A stretch of DNA of 64,000 nt, taken from Myrica gale. Its lineage: Eukaryota; Streptophyta; Magnoliopsida; Fagales; Myricaceae. The DNA is taken from contig OZ005605.1 of assembly GCA_963930655.1 (NCBI GenBank), forward strand, positions 26,047,501 through 26,111,500, written 5' to 3'. The position numbers were made by a program, and so were the translations under genes. Below are positions 23,632 through 44,279 of the stretch, one piece after another; position 1 is the stretch's first letter, and each line of letters starts with the position of its first letter. The notes below the pieces were generated by a model. That model did no database searches. It was not told the origin of the DNA and saw only the letters and a program-made list of their open reading frames with translations.

Positions 23632-25063
23632 TCAATTTGGTACATCTACGCTTCTGTATCTGAGAATCTCAACACCCAAGTAGTCAACAGAACCAGGAAC
23701 AGCAACATGAGGTTTTCCAACTTTCACACAAACAGCAGATATCTGGTGGTGCTTCGTTAGAGTGTTAGAAGCAATAAGTTGAGCCACTGACTCTAGAAGA
23801 TTATGAGCAGGCCCTTCCATAACTTCTTTAACGATTCTGCCATCAAATGTGCTCTCATTTCAAATCGAGTATGCATAAACATATAGATGCATGATGCATC
23901 ACAGAATGAGATTCATCATTAATCACCATTATTATTGTTCTGGGCCAAGGAAAATGCATACATTATGCAGGTTTGTTAAGCTATATTTCTGTCAATCATC
24001 TATGATCTCATTGCAGTTTCCAGAAATATTTTACATTAAGTTGCAGTTTACACAAACCTTTTACACTAGTGTAACTCACTAAATTGACTAAAATGATCAT
24101 TAAGGAGCTACATAAATTAGATGAACTCTTGCTAACCAGAACAAGCATTAAAACTGCAAAAAAAAAATGCATCTTGTATACGACAAGTGTCGTGCTTCAA
24201 GGTAATATAGAGTAAAGGTGCCAAACTATAGCTTACCGGTATATATCAGTGTAACTAACGGTATCTGGCAAACAATCAGATTTACCAGCCAGCCGAAGGT
24301 CCATCCAGGCATCAACGTCCACCAAGAACTTCTGACCCAGCTTCCTTTCTTCTGGCTTTACCCCATGATATCCATGGAACTTCAACCCCCTCAATATAAG
24401 TTTGTCTCCCCTCAATATTGCAACATCCTCTCCTGTTTCACCCAATGAGAGACATTAATCATGAGCCATATGCTCCAAAGGGCAGGATTATAACATTAGG
24501 CATTCAACTAAAGATGCAAGGAAAGATCACAAATGTATCTATTCGTTTAACGACCAAAACTACAATAATGGTTAACTTTTGAAAAGAGTTTGCATATGGT
24601 AGCTTTCTGATGTAGTTACTCAAGCCCAAGAGATTAAAAGGTAGTGGCAAAACTGTCTCTTCCTTCCAGAATCAAAATGTTCCAAGTCACAGTATGAAAT
24701 TGTTCTCCAATCTCTTAACCACAGAGTAGGGCGGTAATCGAGCCGAGTATTGGCGGTTCAAACTCTTGTTCTGGCCCACACCATTTTGCCAACAGCAAGC
24801 ACATCAAACCGAAAACGAACTTCCTTACTAAAACATCTCTTAGCCATCTATAAAATCACCTTAAGTTTTGATTCCTAAACCAAAGAAGCTCACACAACCA
24901 CAGAGTAGGTAAGAATCGAACAGCTTAATTTCTTAATTTCTCTTGCTTTAATATAGCCCTAAGAAATTGAAGCCGCTAACTAAGATGCGATATGGTATGA
25001 CAGCTGCGAATCAACAAAATCAAAAGAAAGAACCAAGATTGTACCACTGCTGTCTGTTTCCAT
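23632..25063 (-). CDS. FOLB: Dihydroneopterin aldolase (folate biosynthesis)
   Basis: Three exons join in phase: 25045-25063, 24237-24432 and 23632-23836, giving 139 residues. The 19-nt first exon (METDSSG...) was chosen because its donor and phase fit the acceptor at 24433-24434. The protein reads GDKLILRGLKFHGYHGVKPE, ERKLGQKFLVDVDAWMDLRL, DTVSYTDIYR, EGPAHNLLESVAQLIA and VCVKVGKPHVAVPGSVDYLG. This is the whole DHNA fold; the Glu after GVKP and the Lys of VKVGKP fit the catalytic pair of the family. It converts 7,8-dihydroneopterin to 6-hydroxymethyl-7,8-dihydropterin and glycolaldehyde, feeding folate synthesis; the plant enzyme is cytosolic and octameric. No targeting peptide is seen, as expected. 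Length matches the family (about 120-145). Confidence 0.95.
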
Positions 25064-26346
25064 GATTGTATGCTCTCTCAGTGAAATTGCTGAACCCGCC
25101 CCGCGCCTCAAATATACGAAAAACTAGTGTGTGTGATGTGAACCACAGAAATTCGAAGATAGACGGTTCACAGGGTCTGAAAAGGATATTGGGCCGGATA
25201 CCCAAAGATGGCCCGTTAATATGGTTTCCAAACTCTGGGGCAGGTGTCCCAGCCTAAAAATTGGGGCCATAGGCACGCCTTATAGGGAGGGTGCTACTGT
25301 TTTTTTACGCTGCGTAGGCTGAAGGAAAGAAATTTGAAAGAAAACAAACATTCTGGATTTGGCTAGAAGAGGCCCATCAAATCCTTTTTGGAGCCCACCG
25401 CATCGTTAGTCGGTCATCACGTTTTGATCTCCAATAGGCTGGGCCATCTACAGGCAGGCGCAGGATGGTAAATTTTAGCATTTACTTCAATAACGACATA
25501 TGGCACAGAGTGGCTAAACTAAAGAAAAATGAAAAATCAAGACAAACTTGAAACTTAGCACCAAATTAATATTCTTGTTAAGAGTTTAATTATTTTTTCC
25601 TTAAGTAAACAGTTTACTAATTGTACCTTCTTCCATGAACTACAAACTAAACATGATGACTAGAGCAGAATGATTGTCAAATTAAGCTGTCATTAGTTAA
25701 TTGGACGAATTTGTCATTCTATCACCAAAACAATAAGCACATATAGAACAACAAACATTCTCGTATTGCCTTGTTCAATAGACTGATACATCATCAAAAA
25801 TCAAAGTGGCCACCAAGAATCTGTTTTTTGAACAATTTGTTCCTAATTTTCCCACTCCCCCCCCTGCTTTTGGGTCTGATCATTGTGGAGGCTATTCAAC
25901 CAACAAGCATCTCAACCGGCTCAGTTTACAAGAATTTTCATTGTGCCAAGACTTGGGTCACGAGAAAAATGTCCTCTGGTAATTCAAACGAACAGACGGT
26001 ACAAAAATGTATCAAAAAATTGAGTAAATAATATATTTAGGAGGAACATGCTCCCCATCTGAAACAGGATGGGGAACTCGAGAATCCATTAGCATGAACT
26101 ATATGTACAAGAAGCACAGAAGAGGTTGCAATAACCTATCCTCTTTACTGGTGCCCAGTGAAAGCTTTACAGTATAGGATCCTTTCTGCGTTGGCTCTAC
26201 CTGTATCCTCTTCAATTCCAAGCTGTAACCAAAAGTATGAAGCTCCTAGAGAAAACCTATAAAGTGGTTTGTGGGAGAACCTCGTCCATTTCACTGGCCT
26301 GATCCTACTTCCACGTCGTTTGTATGAACTATACAACTTTGATGGA
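25064..26346. other. Spacer between FOLB and the UBP gene
   Basis: This holds the FOLB leader and promoter on one side and the 3' untranslated region of the UBP gene on the other. No coding sequence or defined repeat is recognised. Confidence 0.5.
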
Positions 26347-34399
<8,053 letters not shown>

Positions 34400-37300
34400 T
34401 AGCCCTTATGACCCGCCCATTGCTTGTGCGTTACTTTGGTGTGTACGGCACCGAGCGTGGCAGTGAGTAATTGCCACAAATTACCCCTTTTCTGCCTTTT
34501 GTTTCCCTTTTTCTCTCTCCCCTTCTCTCACTGTTTTGTTTGGCCCGCGATTGGAGACCCACTTGGCATTGGAAAAGGGCCGCATCTGGGTGGGGTCGGA
34601 TGGGGGTTAGGACAGTGCTGGTTGGACTAGAAGTTGTCTGGCGCGCAGTGGTGGCGCTTGGTAAGAGAATGGGAGATCTGAGGAGCGGTCTAGATAGTTC
34701 TCGGTAGTCGGGTGCACTTTACAAATGTTTAGCCTTGCGTGACTGCGTCTATCGTGGACGCGTGGCAAGGGACTCAGAATTGGTGGGATCCACCTCTACG
34801 ATTTTAGTTGGTATCTGAGACTCTGAGTGTTAAAATTTCGAGAAGTTTAAGATGATATTTGTTTCTCTCTATATTTTCGGACATGAAATTTTTTAATAAA
34901 ATAAATACACTTCAATATTTTTAATTTTTAAAAATATATATTTTATTTTTTTATAAATTTTAATAAAATAAAAACTTTTAAAAATTCGAAAATATTATCT
35001 AAAATTTTAATAAATAAATATTTTTTAAAATTTTAGAATATTAAATTTGATAAAAAAAGTAAGAGACAGATAACTTTTAATATTTTCCGAAGTTATCCCA
35101 CTATTTACTGTTGGATTGGGTCAGATCTTTTCAACTTTCTTTATTTTTCTTTTAAAAAAATTCTGCCCAAAGTTTATGTTTGTTTCGACTTTTGACTTTT
35201 GATTCTAATTATATAATTCAGTAAATATTTAATAATTGTGTGTGTTCACATTTCTCTTTTGGCATTTTTCCCGCTCTTCCTTTTTCTTTTATTCTTCTTG
35301 TTTTCCTTTTGGCTGAAAGTAGTTGGTTTTTACAATCTTCTTTCACAGGATTTCTTTACCTTCATTCTTAAGGCACATTTGTTCAAACTTTCTCTGTCTT
35401 TTAATTCATTTAAATTTTTCCATTTAATATTGAGGGGAAAGCCCATGTGGGCAATCTTTCAGGAAGGAATTAAAAAAATAATAATGAAAATTGCCGCGAT
35501 TACAAGAAGAAAATGGGCGATTCCAGTACAAAATTATTGTGGCCCGGCATTACACATTGAATTGGCCAGTTGACGTTTTTAAAAGTTCGATAGTGCTCGA
35601 GTTTCTAGCGCTGACGCATGAACAAACTTGTAGGCATGTTGTTGAGTCCTGGGCCGGATAGTTTGACATCGATCTCAACCCGCAAATTCTTGGACCATGC
35701 ATTCTGGTTTTACTTTATTTGAATTTCACCGCTTTTTAGTATGAAGTAGTTCTTTCTCCCAAATGAAGTTAAATTTTCGAAGATCACGAAAAAAAAATCG
35801 AGTTTAAATTCCAAGTCTGGCATGGAGAGAAGAATGGGAGACAGCATGGTTCCTGACAAATTTATTCAGGTTTGAGGAAGTACTCAGCCTCGGCCCTCCT
35901 TTTCAGTGCACTGGGAGTAAGAACCCAACATCAAAACACCCTAGTCATGAAGATGTATCCTTTTTCAGGAACAGTCGAGTGCAGTTTCCATTTTTATGCC
36001 AAAAAACTTCTTAGCACAATATCTTAAGTCATCGCGCATGTATGAAAGAGCATTTGCTTTTCCTTTTTTGGCAATTACCATAATTCTTGTCTCGTCTTTT
36101 GGGCATCCAAACATGTGGTCTGTAGTAGTCCACAAAACCGAAACAGGAAAAGATAATTCTCCCAAGCAATCACTACTTTTTAACCAGTCTCGGTGGGAGC
36201 TTTGGCGAGGCAAATGGTGCCCGCAGGGTTGATTTAAGCCATAACAAAAAAGAAACTTGTCGTCCAATATGAAAGCACCATTCCTGGGATTCCTTCTTCA
36301 TCATCCACCTGAGGAGCAAAATCAAAGTGGAAGACGTGGCCCTCATAGCCTCGCCACCCTCCACTAATGCCCCTATAATCATAGCCTCCATTGATAATTC
36401 AGACCCATCATTCATCTTTCTCCACCAAAAGAATTAGGGTTTCTATTTTCCTCGCAACTAGCTAGCAGTTGACGCACGTTGTCTATATATCATCCAGACA
36501 GTAAGATTATAGCTTCAAATGAAAAGCGATAAAAAGGCATTGTGTCGATTGGATGGTTAACCACAGCCACGCAAAAGTTCTCATTTCTTTTGCCTGTTGA
36601 TGTGTTGTGGAACCTTACGTGGTCTTTGAATTGCTCGCTCCTTTACTTATTTGGCAACTTCTGTTTGGCCGAATTCCGGGCTTTATGAGTTGTCGGATAC
36701 AAACTTTGCTTTCATAGATCACAACAACATATTCCTGAGAATGCTCTGTTTACTCATTTTGAGCTGAACAATATTGGTGCATGCATGATGCATGGATGCA
36801 ATCATGCATGCAAGTTGCGCTCAATCTCTGCATCTGGAGTCGTCCAAGAGATGGAGACGTTGGAAACAGGAGCCAGTTGGGACCATTTCTTTCCGCGAAC
36901 CGGCGCTTCTTTCTTTGGAAATGACATTGAGAACGTGCTGTTTCCACCACATGAAAGAGAAGTTCCAACTTTAGTTAGATTAGAGGATCTCTTTGGATTC
37001 CAAAGAATTTATCGATCTGACCCGTTTTGTCAACAGATTTTGGGTAGTCACCCACCCCACGATTACAAATATGTGATGTTACCCTTCAAATAATTTCCAA
37101 AATCTCAAGCTAGAAAAAAAAAGTCACGTAAATCTTACTCATATAAATATCATGTTCACTTGGATATTAGTCATGATGTATATGTATATATGCTAAAGCT
37201 TAAAGGAATACTATTTCGATTTCAAATGGTTAATTAGTCAGGTGGCTCTCCAATTGGCAATTTGGCAACCTCCTAAAGTTAATTGATTACAGCTCAAACA

Positions 37301-37900
37301 AACCACATAATCTTACCCATGAAAAGGAAAAAGGAAACAAAATGAGTTAAATGGTTAAGGTGGTGACATATATATACCCGCTTTCTTAATTACGAAGTAG
37401 TACTTTTTTCAGACAAAATAATTATAAAAAATTTTGTAAAAACCTGCCTCAAAGATGACAAAAATTGGTAGAATTGGTTGGTTTCTAAGATCCGACAGAC
37501 TCGTCATGAGTGAATTAGGTGGTATTTGTCCTTCGCAAATCAGCCGGCAATTATAGGGTTGATTAGCTTATGTGGGATCGACGATCGTGTCGGTCTTGGA
37601 CCAAGGCCACTATTGTACCTGCCCACCAAATCTGTACACAAGTGAAACTCCACACGACTTTTAAAGCAGCACAATGGATTAACTAAATTAATGTCGCCGA
37701 AGAGAGCTTATTGGGTGCTAATTAATAACATGCATGAAGGCTGAAGCAAATACCTTTCGGTGGGCCGGTCGACTATATCCGGTCACAGTCGGATATAGTT
37801 TAATGTTTGTTTTTTAAATTTCCTCGATCTCCTTCAGGAATAAGGAAACATATCAGACGTACGTGTTACGGGACCCCGTTTATCAGTACTAATGCCTACT
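34400..37900. other. Gene-poor region, first part
   Basis: The first 300 bp are the UBP leader and promoter. 34850-35090 is very AT-rich and self-complementary in places, possibly a decayed MITE. Open frames on the minus strand at 35965-36267 and 36173-36415 show no family I recognise. A cluster of CATGCA words lies at 36778-36815. No supported gene. Confidence 0.5.
36778..36815. promoter_or_regulatory. Cluster of RY-type CATGCA motifs
   Basis: TGCATGCATGATGCATGG is followed by ATCATGCATGCAAG, forming an imperfect palindrome with several CATGCA(TG) words. B3-domain factors bind RY elements in seed-gene promoters. No gene is seen next to it, so the function is open. Confidence 0.35.
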
Positions 37901-37943
37901 TATAGAGTTTCTAATGCAAAAAATATCCTTCAAGTGAGCTAGT

Positions 37944-38079
37944 TCAAATTGGCCAGGTGAAAAAAATAAAGGGAGGCCCGAGACATTACTTCATTGATAT
38001 GCATGGCTAAGTCAAATTGGCCAGGTGAAAAAAATAGAACATCCACAATTCTATTTCATTAATATGCATGGCTAAGTTT
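37944..38079. repeat. Two-copy tandem repeat, period 68 bp
   Basis: TCAAATTGGCCAGGTGAAAA starts at 37944 and again at 38012, and ATATGCATGGCTAAG ends both units. The copies differ in the middle. Non-coding. Confidence 0.75.
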
Positions 38080-39252
38080 TGTTTTGTGGCTGCCCTTGAA
38101 TTTTGTCCCTTTCAGTGGTCCATGTTGTGGGGTTTTGATCTTACGTATAACCTGTTGTATCTTTGTTGGTGGCAGTTTCCATTTGTTCTTTATATAAGTA
38201 CTCACCAGCAAGAAAAATAAATTAAATACTATGGAAAAAGACATGTTCTGAATCAATCTTTATAATATATACGAATTGTATTCTGCATACTTCCATGAGA
38301 ATTTAATCTCTGTTCTTTACTGGTTTCCATAAAAAAAGAAAAAAAATTGTGCAAGCATGACCTCTACAAGTTTACCTCGGAAAAGGTTCCCAAGTGGTCC
38401 ATGAATTGTGGCGATTTAAATTTGTACAAAATAGAGGACCGACCGACCTAGCCGTTAGAAGCAGCCAAGCAAGCGTACGAAGCCAATATCGATAAGGATA
38501 AGGCTGTGGAAACATATAGCATAGGAAGTATACATATTAAACATCAGATGGGTTTTATTATATTATCCGGAAATACAAATATTGAGACTGATCTGGGGAA
38601 TTAACTGTAAAGTCGATGTCCAAAACTAAATAAATAAAGAATAAATGAATCGTTGAGTTATCGTATAATACCATAACACAAAGGAATGTTAAACTTAATT
38701 ATCGATTTAAAAACCGGCCAACAATATGAAAACACATATTTATTTATCAATAATACATGCAAATAATTATGAATTTGAATATCGACCGATCAGAAAACAA
38801 TAATACGTGCTCATTTCAGTGTGTATATAAATCAAACTAAATCAAATATGGAGTCAAACGTGAACAGTTTAAAGGAAACACATTAGGTGATATTCGGTAA
38901 AGGTGTTTTGTGAAGATTTTTTGTGTTTTGAGAATTTTTATGTGATGTTAACTTTATTGGTATGCGTGTTGTAGTTATATTTATGTGGTGTGAAAAATGA
39001 TGTTTGGTTGTAGAATCCTGAGGATTCAAAAAATTATGAGGATTCTTTGTAAACGAACAGGCCCCTAGGACTTGATATAATACCCATGTAACAGTTTAAT
39101 TAGGCCCACCGCCTGTCAAAAAAAAATCATCACAATTCGGGCCTCAGATCCATATATTTGGTTTAATCCAAAAAATATGCTAATCTGTCGTGACCTGGAC
39201 CAGCAGGCATGCCAAGTGGTGCAAAGTCGCACCTCTAATTAACAAAAATACT
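38080..39252. other. Gene-poor region, second part
   Basis: AT-rich DNA without a supported gene. 38890-39065 ends in ACGAACAGGCCCCTAG, an ending often seen in decayed plant MITEs, but I could not pair both ends. Confidence 0.4.
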
Positions 39253-39420
39253 GGGTATTTGGATTTGAGAAATATTATAAAGTAAAAATATGTTATAAAA
39301 ATTGGTGAAAAGGTGAAAAGATTTTTAATAAATATTATAATAATAAAAAATTATGTTATAAATTTTTTATTATTAAACTTAAAATTTTTTTGACTCAAAT
39401 TGTTGTTCCCAAACATACCC
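39253..39420. mobile_element. Putative small MITE with GGGTATTTGG ends
   Basis: GGGTATTTGGATTTG at the left pairs with GGGTATGTTTGGG (reverse strand) at the right. The interior TTATAACATATTTT and TTATGTTATAAATTT words are self-complementary. ACT flanks both sides (39250-39252 and 39421-39423), a possible 3-bp duplication as in PIF/Harbinger-type elements, though those usually use TWA. Confidence 0.5.
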
Positions 39421-41880
39421 ACTCTTTCGACATCAATGGATTTCTGAATATATAAACAAATATATATTATCTTACTATAACTTTATGAATGTCTGACCAC
39501 TTTTTGACGCAAAAAGTTGGAAAAAAAATTGCCACAAACGGTAGCTCTTCCTGTCGTATCCAACGCATAAAAAGAAAAAGGGAGTAATATGATTAGAAAA
39601 ATCACTTAAGCCAACTAATAAATTCGCGTCTGTAGTCTGTACCATAGAAGAAGTTAACCGGTCAACAAAGGGTTTCAAATCTGCTTTGAATGGGTAGTTC
39701 GACGAGACTTCTGAGACACGTGGCCAGCCTGTTTCTTTCGTCTTTACAAAATATCTTTGCTATAAAATTGCCTATTTAGGTTGATTTAACCTGTTGCCAT
39801 TGGAATCTAACGTTACTTCCAGAACCAACAGCTTTTTTAGTTAGATCCTAACAAAGAGTAGCGGTTGGAGGACTTCCTCGTAAACAAGGCAGTTTCTCTT
39901 TTGAATGGGCTTCTTTTTTTCCTTTGAACGGAATCTTTGTTTTGTATCCTATCTTATGTTCTTTAATTTTTCTTAATTATCAAAAGGGAAAAATCAATCG
40001 AAGATTGAAACTTGATAAAAGGGAAAGAATTTTAAAAAAAAAATATTAAGATTTCTCAGTTCTCACGGTCACGGAATCGAGACGAGGGCAAAAAGTAAGC
40101 AATGGCGAGAGAAATCGTTAACGTTGACATACGCCGTTAAGAACATTTAATTAAAATATATATATATATATATAACTTAAATGATAATTACCAAAATATA
40201 GAGGTGAAATGTCAAGTCGTGGCGAACGAAAGCCGTTTTCCTCTACAGTGTAGTGGCAGGGCGGTCACTATCTCGTCCAATAGAATCCGTTTGTCCCGAA
40301 TGATGGCGTCTCAGCATTGGATGGTTGTGGAGAAGCCGTTTCGTTTTCATGTCGTAGTCGACTGGTCGTCATTAGTCTATTCTACGTGGGCCCATTTTCC
40401 CACTTTCTTTGATTTGTGGCTACTTTTACTCTCTGTCTCTTCCCATTCCAATTTCAGATGGACGTCCATTGCTGTATCTATCGAAAACAACCTCTGTGGT
40501 TGTGTTAGGAAGTCTACAAATGGCCGTAACATATAGAAAACTAAGACTTCCTTAGCCACTAAGTTGAAGTTTTTTTAATCCATCCATCCGAGCAGGTCAA
40601 GTGGTAGCATAGTCTCTCAGAGTATTCATGGGTTAGGCATATATTCACGAGTTAAGGGGTTAGGCATATATTCACGAGTTCAGGGTTATGTTGTATTGGA
40701 ACTTTTCAAACTCTTAACTTAAGAGTTAAGTATTTTCTTCGTATTTATAAATTGAACACTAATACTTTCGCAATCAATCAATGTGAGGACTAATTTCAAA
40801 ATATAATATATGTAAAAACATTAAATAACCACTAATATAAAAAATCTCACCATTTAAATAAGAGTTAGTTAGTAGGCAAGTCAATCTCTCTTAAAATTTC
40901 TATAACATTGAACACAACTAGTAAATATGCTATTACACATGAGCGTATATCTAAATTTCATTCGTTACTTAAAATGAAAGTTGAAGTTTTATGAGATAAG
41001 ATTATAGTGTTTGATGGTTTTGGATCTTCTTAATTCCAAAAATTTGTTCAAAAATTGAAATTTTCACTCACACTTACAAATTAATCACTGACTCATTCCA
41101 CAGTCGATGTGAGACTGACCTTAACATATAGTGCATGAGAACAATTTACCGGTGGAATTATGCGCTTCATCACATTGGGCATTCTCGTGATTTTATTAAT
41201 TATATGTAAATAATAACAAGTGTTTAGCTTTTGCCCCTTGTAGCCATTTCGGTCCCGTCGGATGTCTTGACCCTTTCTACGAGTTAAATCCATCATCATC
41301 CCCCCCCCCTTTAATGGCATGTGAACATCATGATCGCTTCTCTAATTTTGGTCAAATTAAGTTATAGTTAAAAAGTAATATAAAATGGGCAAATTAATTA
41401 ACCATCGGGGTCCATATGTATGTCATTTTAAGCACAAATAAATATTTTGTTTCCTTGTAATTTTATTGGGGGCGGGACATTGTTTCAATAGAAAGATAAT
41501 TGTGTCTCTTTCCTTACCTATCACTTAACAACTAAAGATGAAATTGATCGCCCATACTATATTATATGCAACGTCAATAAACACTACCAACTATATTGGC
41601 CAGTCCAAAATTTCTAAAAAGTATTAAACTACGACGTATCATCTTGTCTTCTTCTGAGAAGTTGTGTTTCGTAAACGTTGATGGGAATATACAAGCATGC
41701 TTCACGGCCATTTGTGTGCATGTTCCATGCCTGAAGGTTGATTTAACACTGTCTGATGACAGAACTGAAAGGAACAAGACCACGTTTCACAGGCCACAAT
41801 CATGCGACTCGGCCGATGTTAAACATGTGAAAACAGTAACGGCTAAAGGAGTTAGGAATTAAGATATTTTGTTTAGGCTA
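39421..41880. other. Gene-poor region, third part
   Basis: No supported gene. An AT microsatellite lies at about 40160-40176. A near-perfect two-copy repeat of 27 bp (GGTTAGGCATATATTCACGA) lies at 40631-40684, inside what might be a decayed tRNA-like SINE (GGTCAAGTGGTAGCAT at about 40597). The open frame at 40204-40536 has no family similarity I can see. Confidence 0.4.
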
Positions 41881-41885
41881 TGAGG

Positions 41886-42082
41886 GTGGGTTTGTCTACC
41901 AAAATTTTAGCCCCTCTAAAATTTTAACACAATTAAATATTACAATATAATCTCTCTCTCCCCATCAAATCATTACTATTTACTATAAAAAATATAAAAA
42001 ATTACCTCTCTCTTCACTTTTTTTACTAAACCCAATACCTAAAATTTTAACAACACTAAAATTTTACAACACAAACACAACC
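41886..42082. mobile_element. Putative fold-back MITE with CTAAAATTTTA repeats
   Basis: The left arm GGTGGGTTTGTCTACC...AAAATTTTAG is mirrored by a right arm that reads GGTTGTGTTTGTGTTGTAAA on the reverse strand, also with TAAAATTTTAG twice. AT-rich interior, no coding capacity, no clear target duplication. Confidence 0.5.
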
Positions 42083-43083
42083 GAAGTTAAATATTTTAGG
42101 GTGAAGTGAAGGGAAAAGCACTCGGGGTAGGGTGGATCAAGGATTCTGGTCATTTTGGTTACGTAACATATTAGGCAATAGCTAGGCATGATCTTGGTCA
42201 TCATAACAATCATTGATCTAGAACGGGAGGTGAGGTGAGGATTCCTTACAACTTGCAACCAACGATCGAATCATTCCCCCCCCCCCCCACTTCAATATTT
42301 TGCCAAGCTGTCCAGTTAATATTGGAGGTAAATGTTTTAAGTTGTGCATAGGGTGCCTTTCTTGTTTTTAGTTCGCAGAAAAATGATACCCCCACAAAGT
42401 CTTCGATCCCTACCCACCCTCTTAAGCAAAAAAATCCAGCACACATGTGGCGCACATGGAGTCTAAACTCTTGTGCCCAAAAGTCATCACTTACTCCGTA
42501 AGATACAATCAAGGAAAAATTAGTTGGATCACCTTATACGTTGACTTGAAAATATCGTTGACTAATAACACCCCCCAATTCAAAATCAAAATCAAAATAA
42601 CTATCACAAATTAACCCTTGTTAAGTGCCACTAAATAATAATGATAAATTATGTAAATAAATGAAATAAAAAAAGCTACAAATAATTTTACTTTATAATT
42701 CGCCCGTCGTTAATTCCCCATAAATCTATCCGGTCCACTTGTATATTTCGCAAGTCGCCAGTGGGGATCGATGGGTAAGTGGTAACCAATTAATGAAGCG
42801 TACATTATTATCGGTCCAGAAATAACTTTCATGAGTGGAATAGAAGTGTCGTACTGCCTTTTCTAATATGCAGTCTGTTTGTGGGACAGCAAACGAATCA
42901 TTCACACCAACGTTTCTCCTCTATTTCTCCCCCTTTTTTTCTTCTTTTATATATATAATAACCTTTTAAAAGAAAAAAGCAAGATCGCCACCATGCATGT
43001 CCCGATTTTTTGAAAATTTCTATTGGGAAATTAAATAGTTGAACCCGCCTTCTGTTTTCTGACATATTAATAAATTGAGAAAT

Positions 43084-43424
43084 TTGCTTTTTAGTCCTTA
43101 GGTTTTAGGTCCTTTTTAATTTTAGTCCTTAACTTTCAACCTTCAAAATTTTAGTTCTTGAACTTTCATCTTTGTAAAATTTAGTCCTTCCGTCAGTCTG
43201 CCGTCAATTTTTGTACTGGTCGACCGCCAATTTTGAAGCGGTCGACCAGATATATGTTTTGAGAGTTAGCGGTCGACCGGTACAAATTTAACGGCAAACT
43301 TACAGCAGACTGACGGAAGGACTAAATTTTACAAAGATGAAAGTTAAGGACTAAAATTTTGACCCTCTAAAATTCATGACTAAAAATGAAAAGGGGTTAA
43401 AACCTAATGACTAAAAAATAAAAT
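43084..43424. mobile_element. Fold-back MITE with 'TTTAGTCC' arms and inner GGTCGACC hairpin
   Basis: The left arm has TTTTTAGTCCTTAGGTTTTA, TTTTAGTCCTTAACTTTC and ACAAAGATGAAAG-type words. The right arm has the complements (GAAAGTTAAGGACTAAAA and TAAAACCTAATGACTAAAAA). The centre (about 43190-43315) is itself an inverted repeat: GTCAGTCTGCCGT...GTACTGGTCGACCGC mirrored by GCGGTCGACCGGTAC...AGACTGAC. No coding capacity. Confidence 0.75.
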
Positions 43425-44039
43425 TCCCTAATAAATTCTATACTAACTGCCATTTTCACCGGTTCGTTGAATCGGTAAACTAGGGAGCTGAGAGTGGAAT
43501 TTTGCCCCGAATGGGTTTGTCTTTCCTGTAAGTGGCATCAAATTGTTGTGTCACTTTATAGCATATCCAGGATCCCAAATTTATTTCCTTTTAAAAATGT
43601 ATGGAAGAAAATTGGTAAAAACTGTAAGACGAGGTGAAAAATTTATCCAGGTTGCATTGCGGTAAATTAAAAAAAAAAAGAAGATAAGAGAGGAAAGAAT
43701 TCAGATAACAGAAACAACAGAAGAATACAAAAAAAAAAAAGGGACCAAAAGCATAACAACGGAAGTCAACTACCTCGTTAATACGCCGTTACTCCCGGTG
43801 GGGGATAGTGTACATATAGCATAGCATCCCCTTAACCCGAGTTGGTCCCTCGTTTTTAACCATGGTTAAGAAGACTCTTTTATCACCCTCCCCAGTCCCC
43901 AACCAAACCCAGACCCTAACCCAACAGCGTAGGCACAGTATATCCCACCGTAGATAAAACTCCCTCTCCTTCCCTTCCCCTTCCGTCTCGCTCTGACTCT
44001 TTTTTTTGCTGAATCCGTCTCTCTCTAACTCATTTTCAC

Positions 44040-44046
44040 TATATAA
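44040..44046 (+). promoter_or_regulatory. TATA box of the NT-C2 gene
   Basis: CTATATAAAG lies about 240 bp before the start codon, followed within 30-60 bp by a CT-rich leader (CTTTCTCTTACTCTCTC). This is a good core-promoter fit; the start site near 44070-44080 is inferred. Confidence 0.6.
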
Positions 44047-44279
44047 AGCCATATTTCCCCCCATCTTTCTCTTACTCTCTCTTCCGGAGTCTTTCTCGGA
44101 AAGAAGAATTATCCTTTTCAAATTTGTTTATTTATCTCTTCTCTCTCTTGGGATTTATCTCGGAATTCCAGGAGCCGTTTTCGGGAAATTTCTGATAATT
44201 TTGGTTCCGTTAAGATTTGACTTCTCTTCCTTCAAGGTTTTGTCGAAATTTTCGAGGTTCTTGTTTGTCTTGTTGGAGA

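Noticed and set aside
34850-35090. AT-rich, partly self-complementary stretch as a MITE
   Set aside because: Ends and target duplication could not be defined; low-complexity DNA folds back by chance.
35965-36415. Two overlapping minus-strand open frames of 80-100 codons
   Set aside because: No recognisable family, no splice logic joining them and biased composition; treated as chance.
40204-40536. 110-codon open frame on the + strand
   Set aside because: No domain or family signal and no promoter or leader features next to it.
40590-40710. Possible second tRNA-derived SINE (GGTCAAGTGGTAGCAT ... GAGTTCAGGG)
   Set aside because: The box B match is poor, there is no A tail and no flanking duplication; it is noted only inside the gene-poor region entry.
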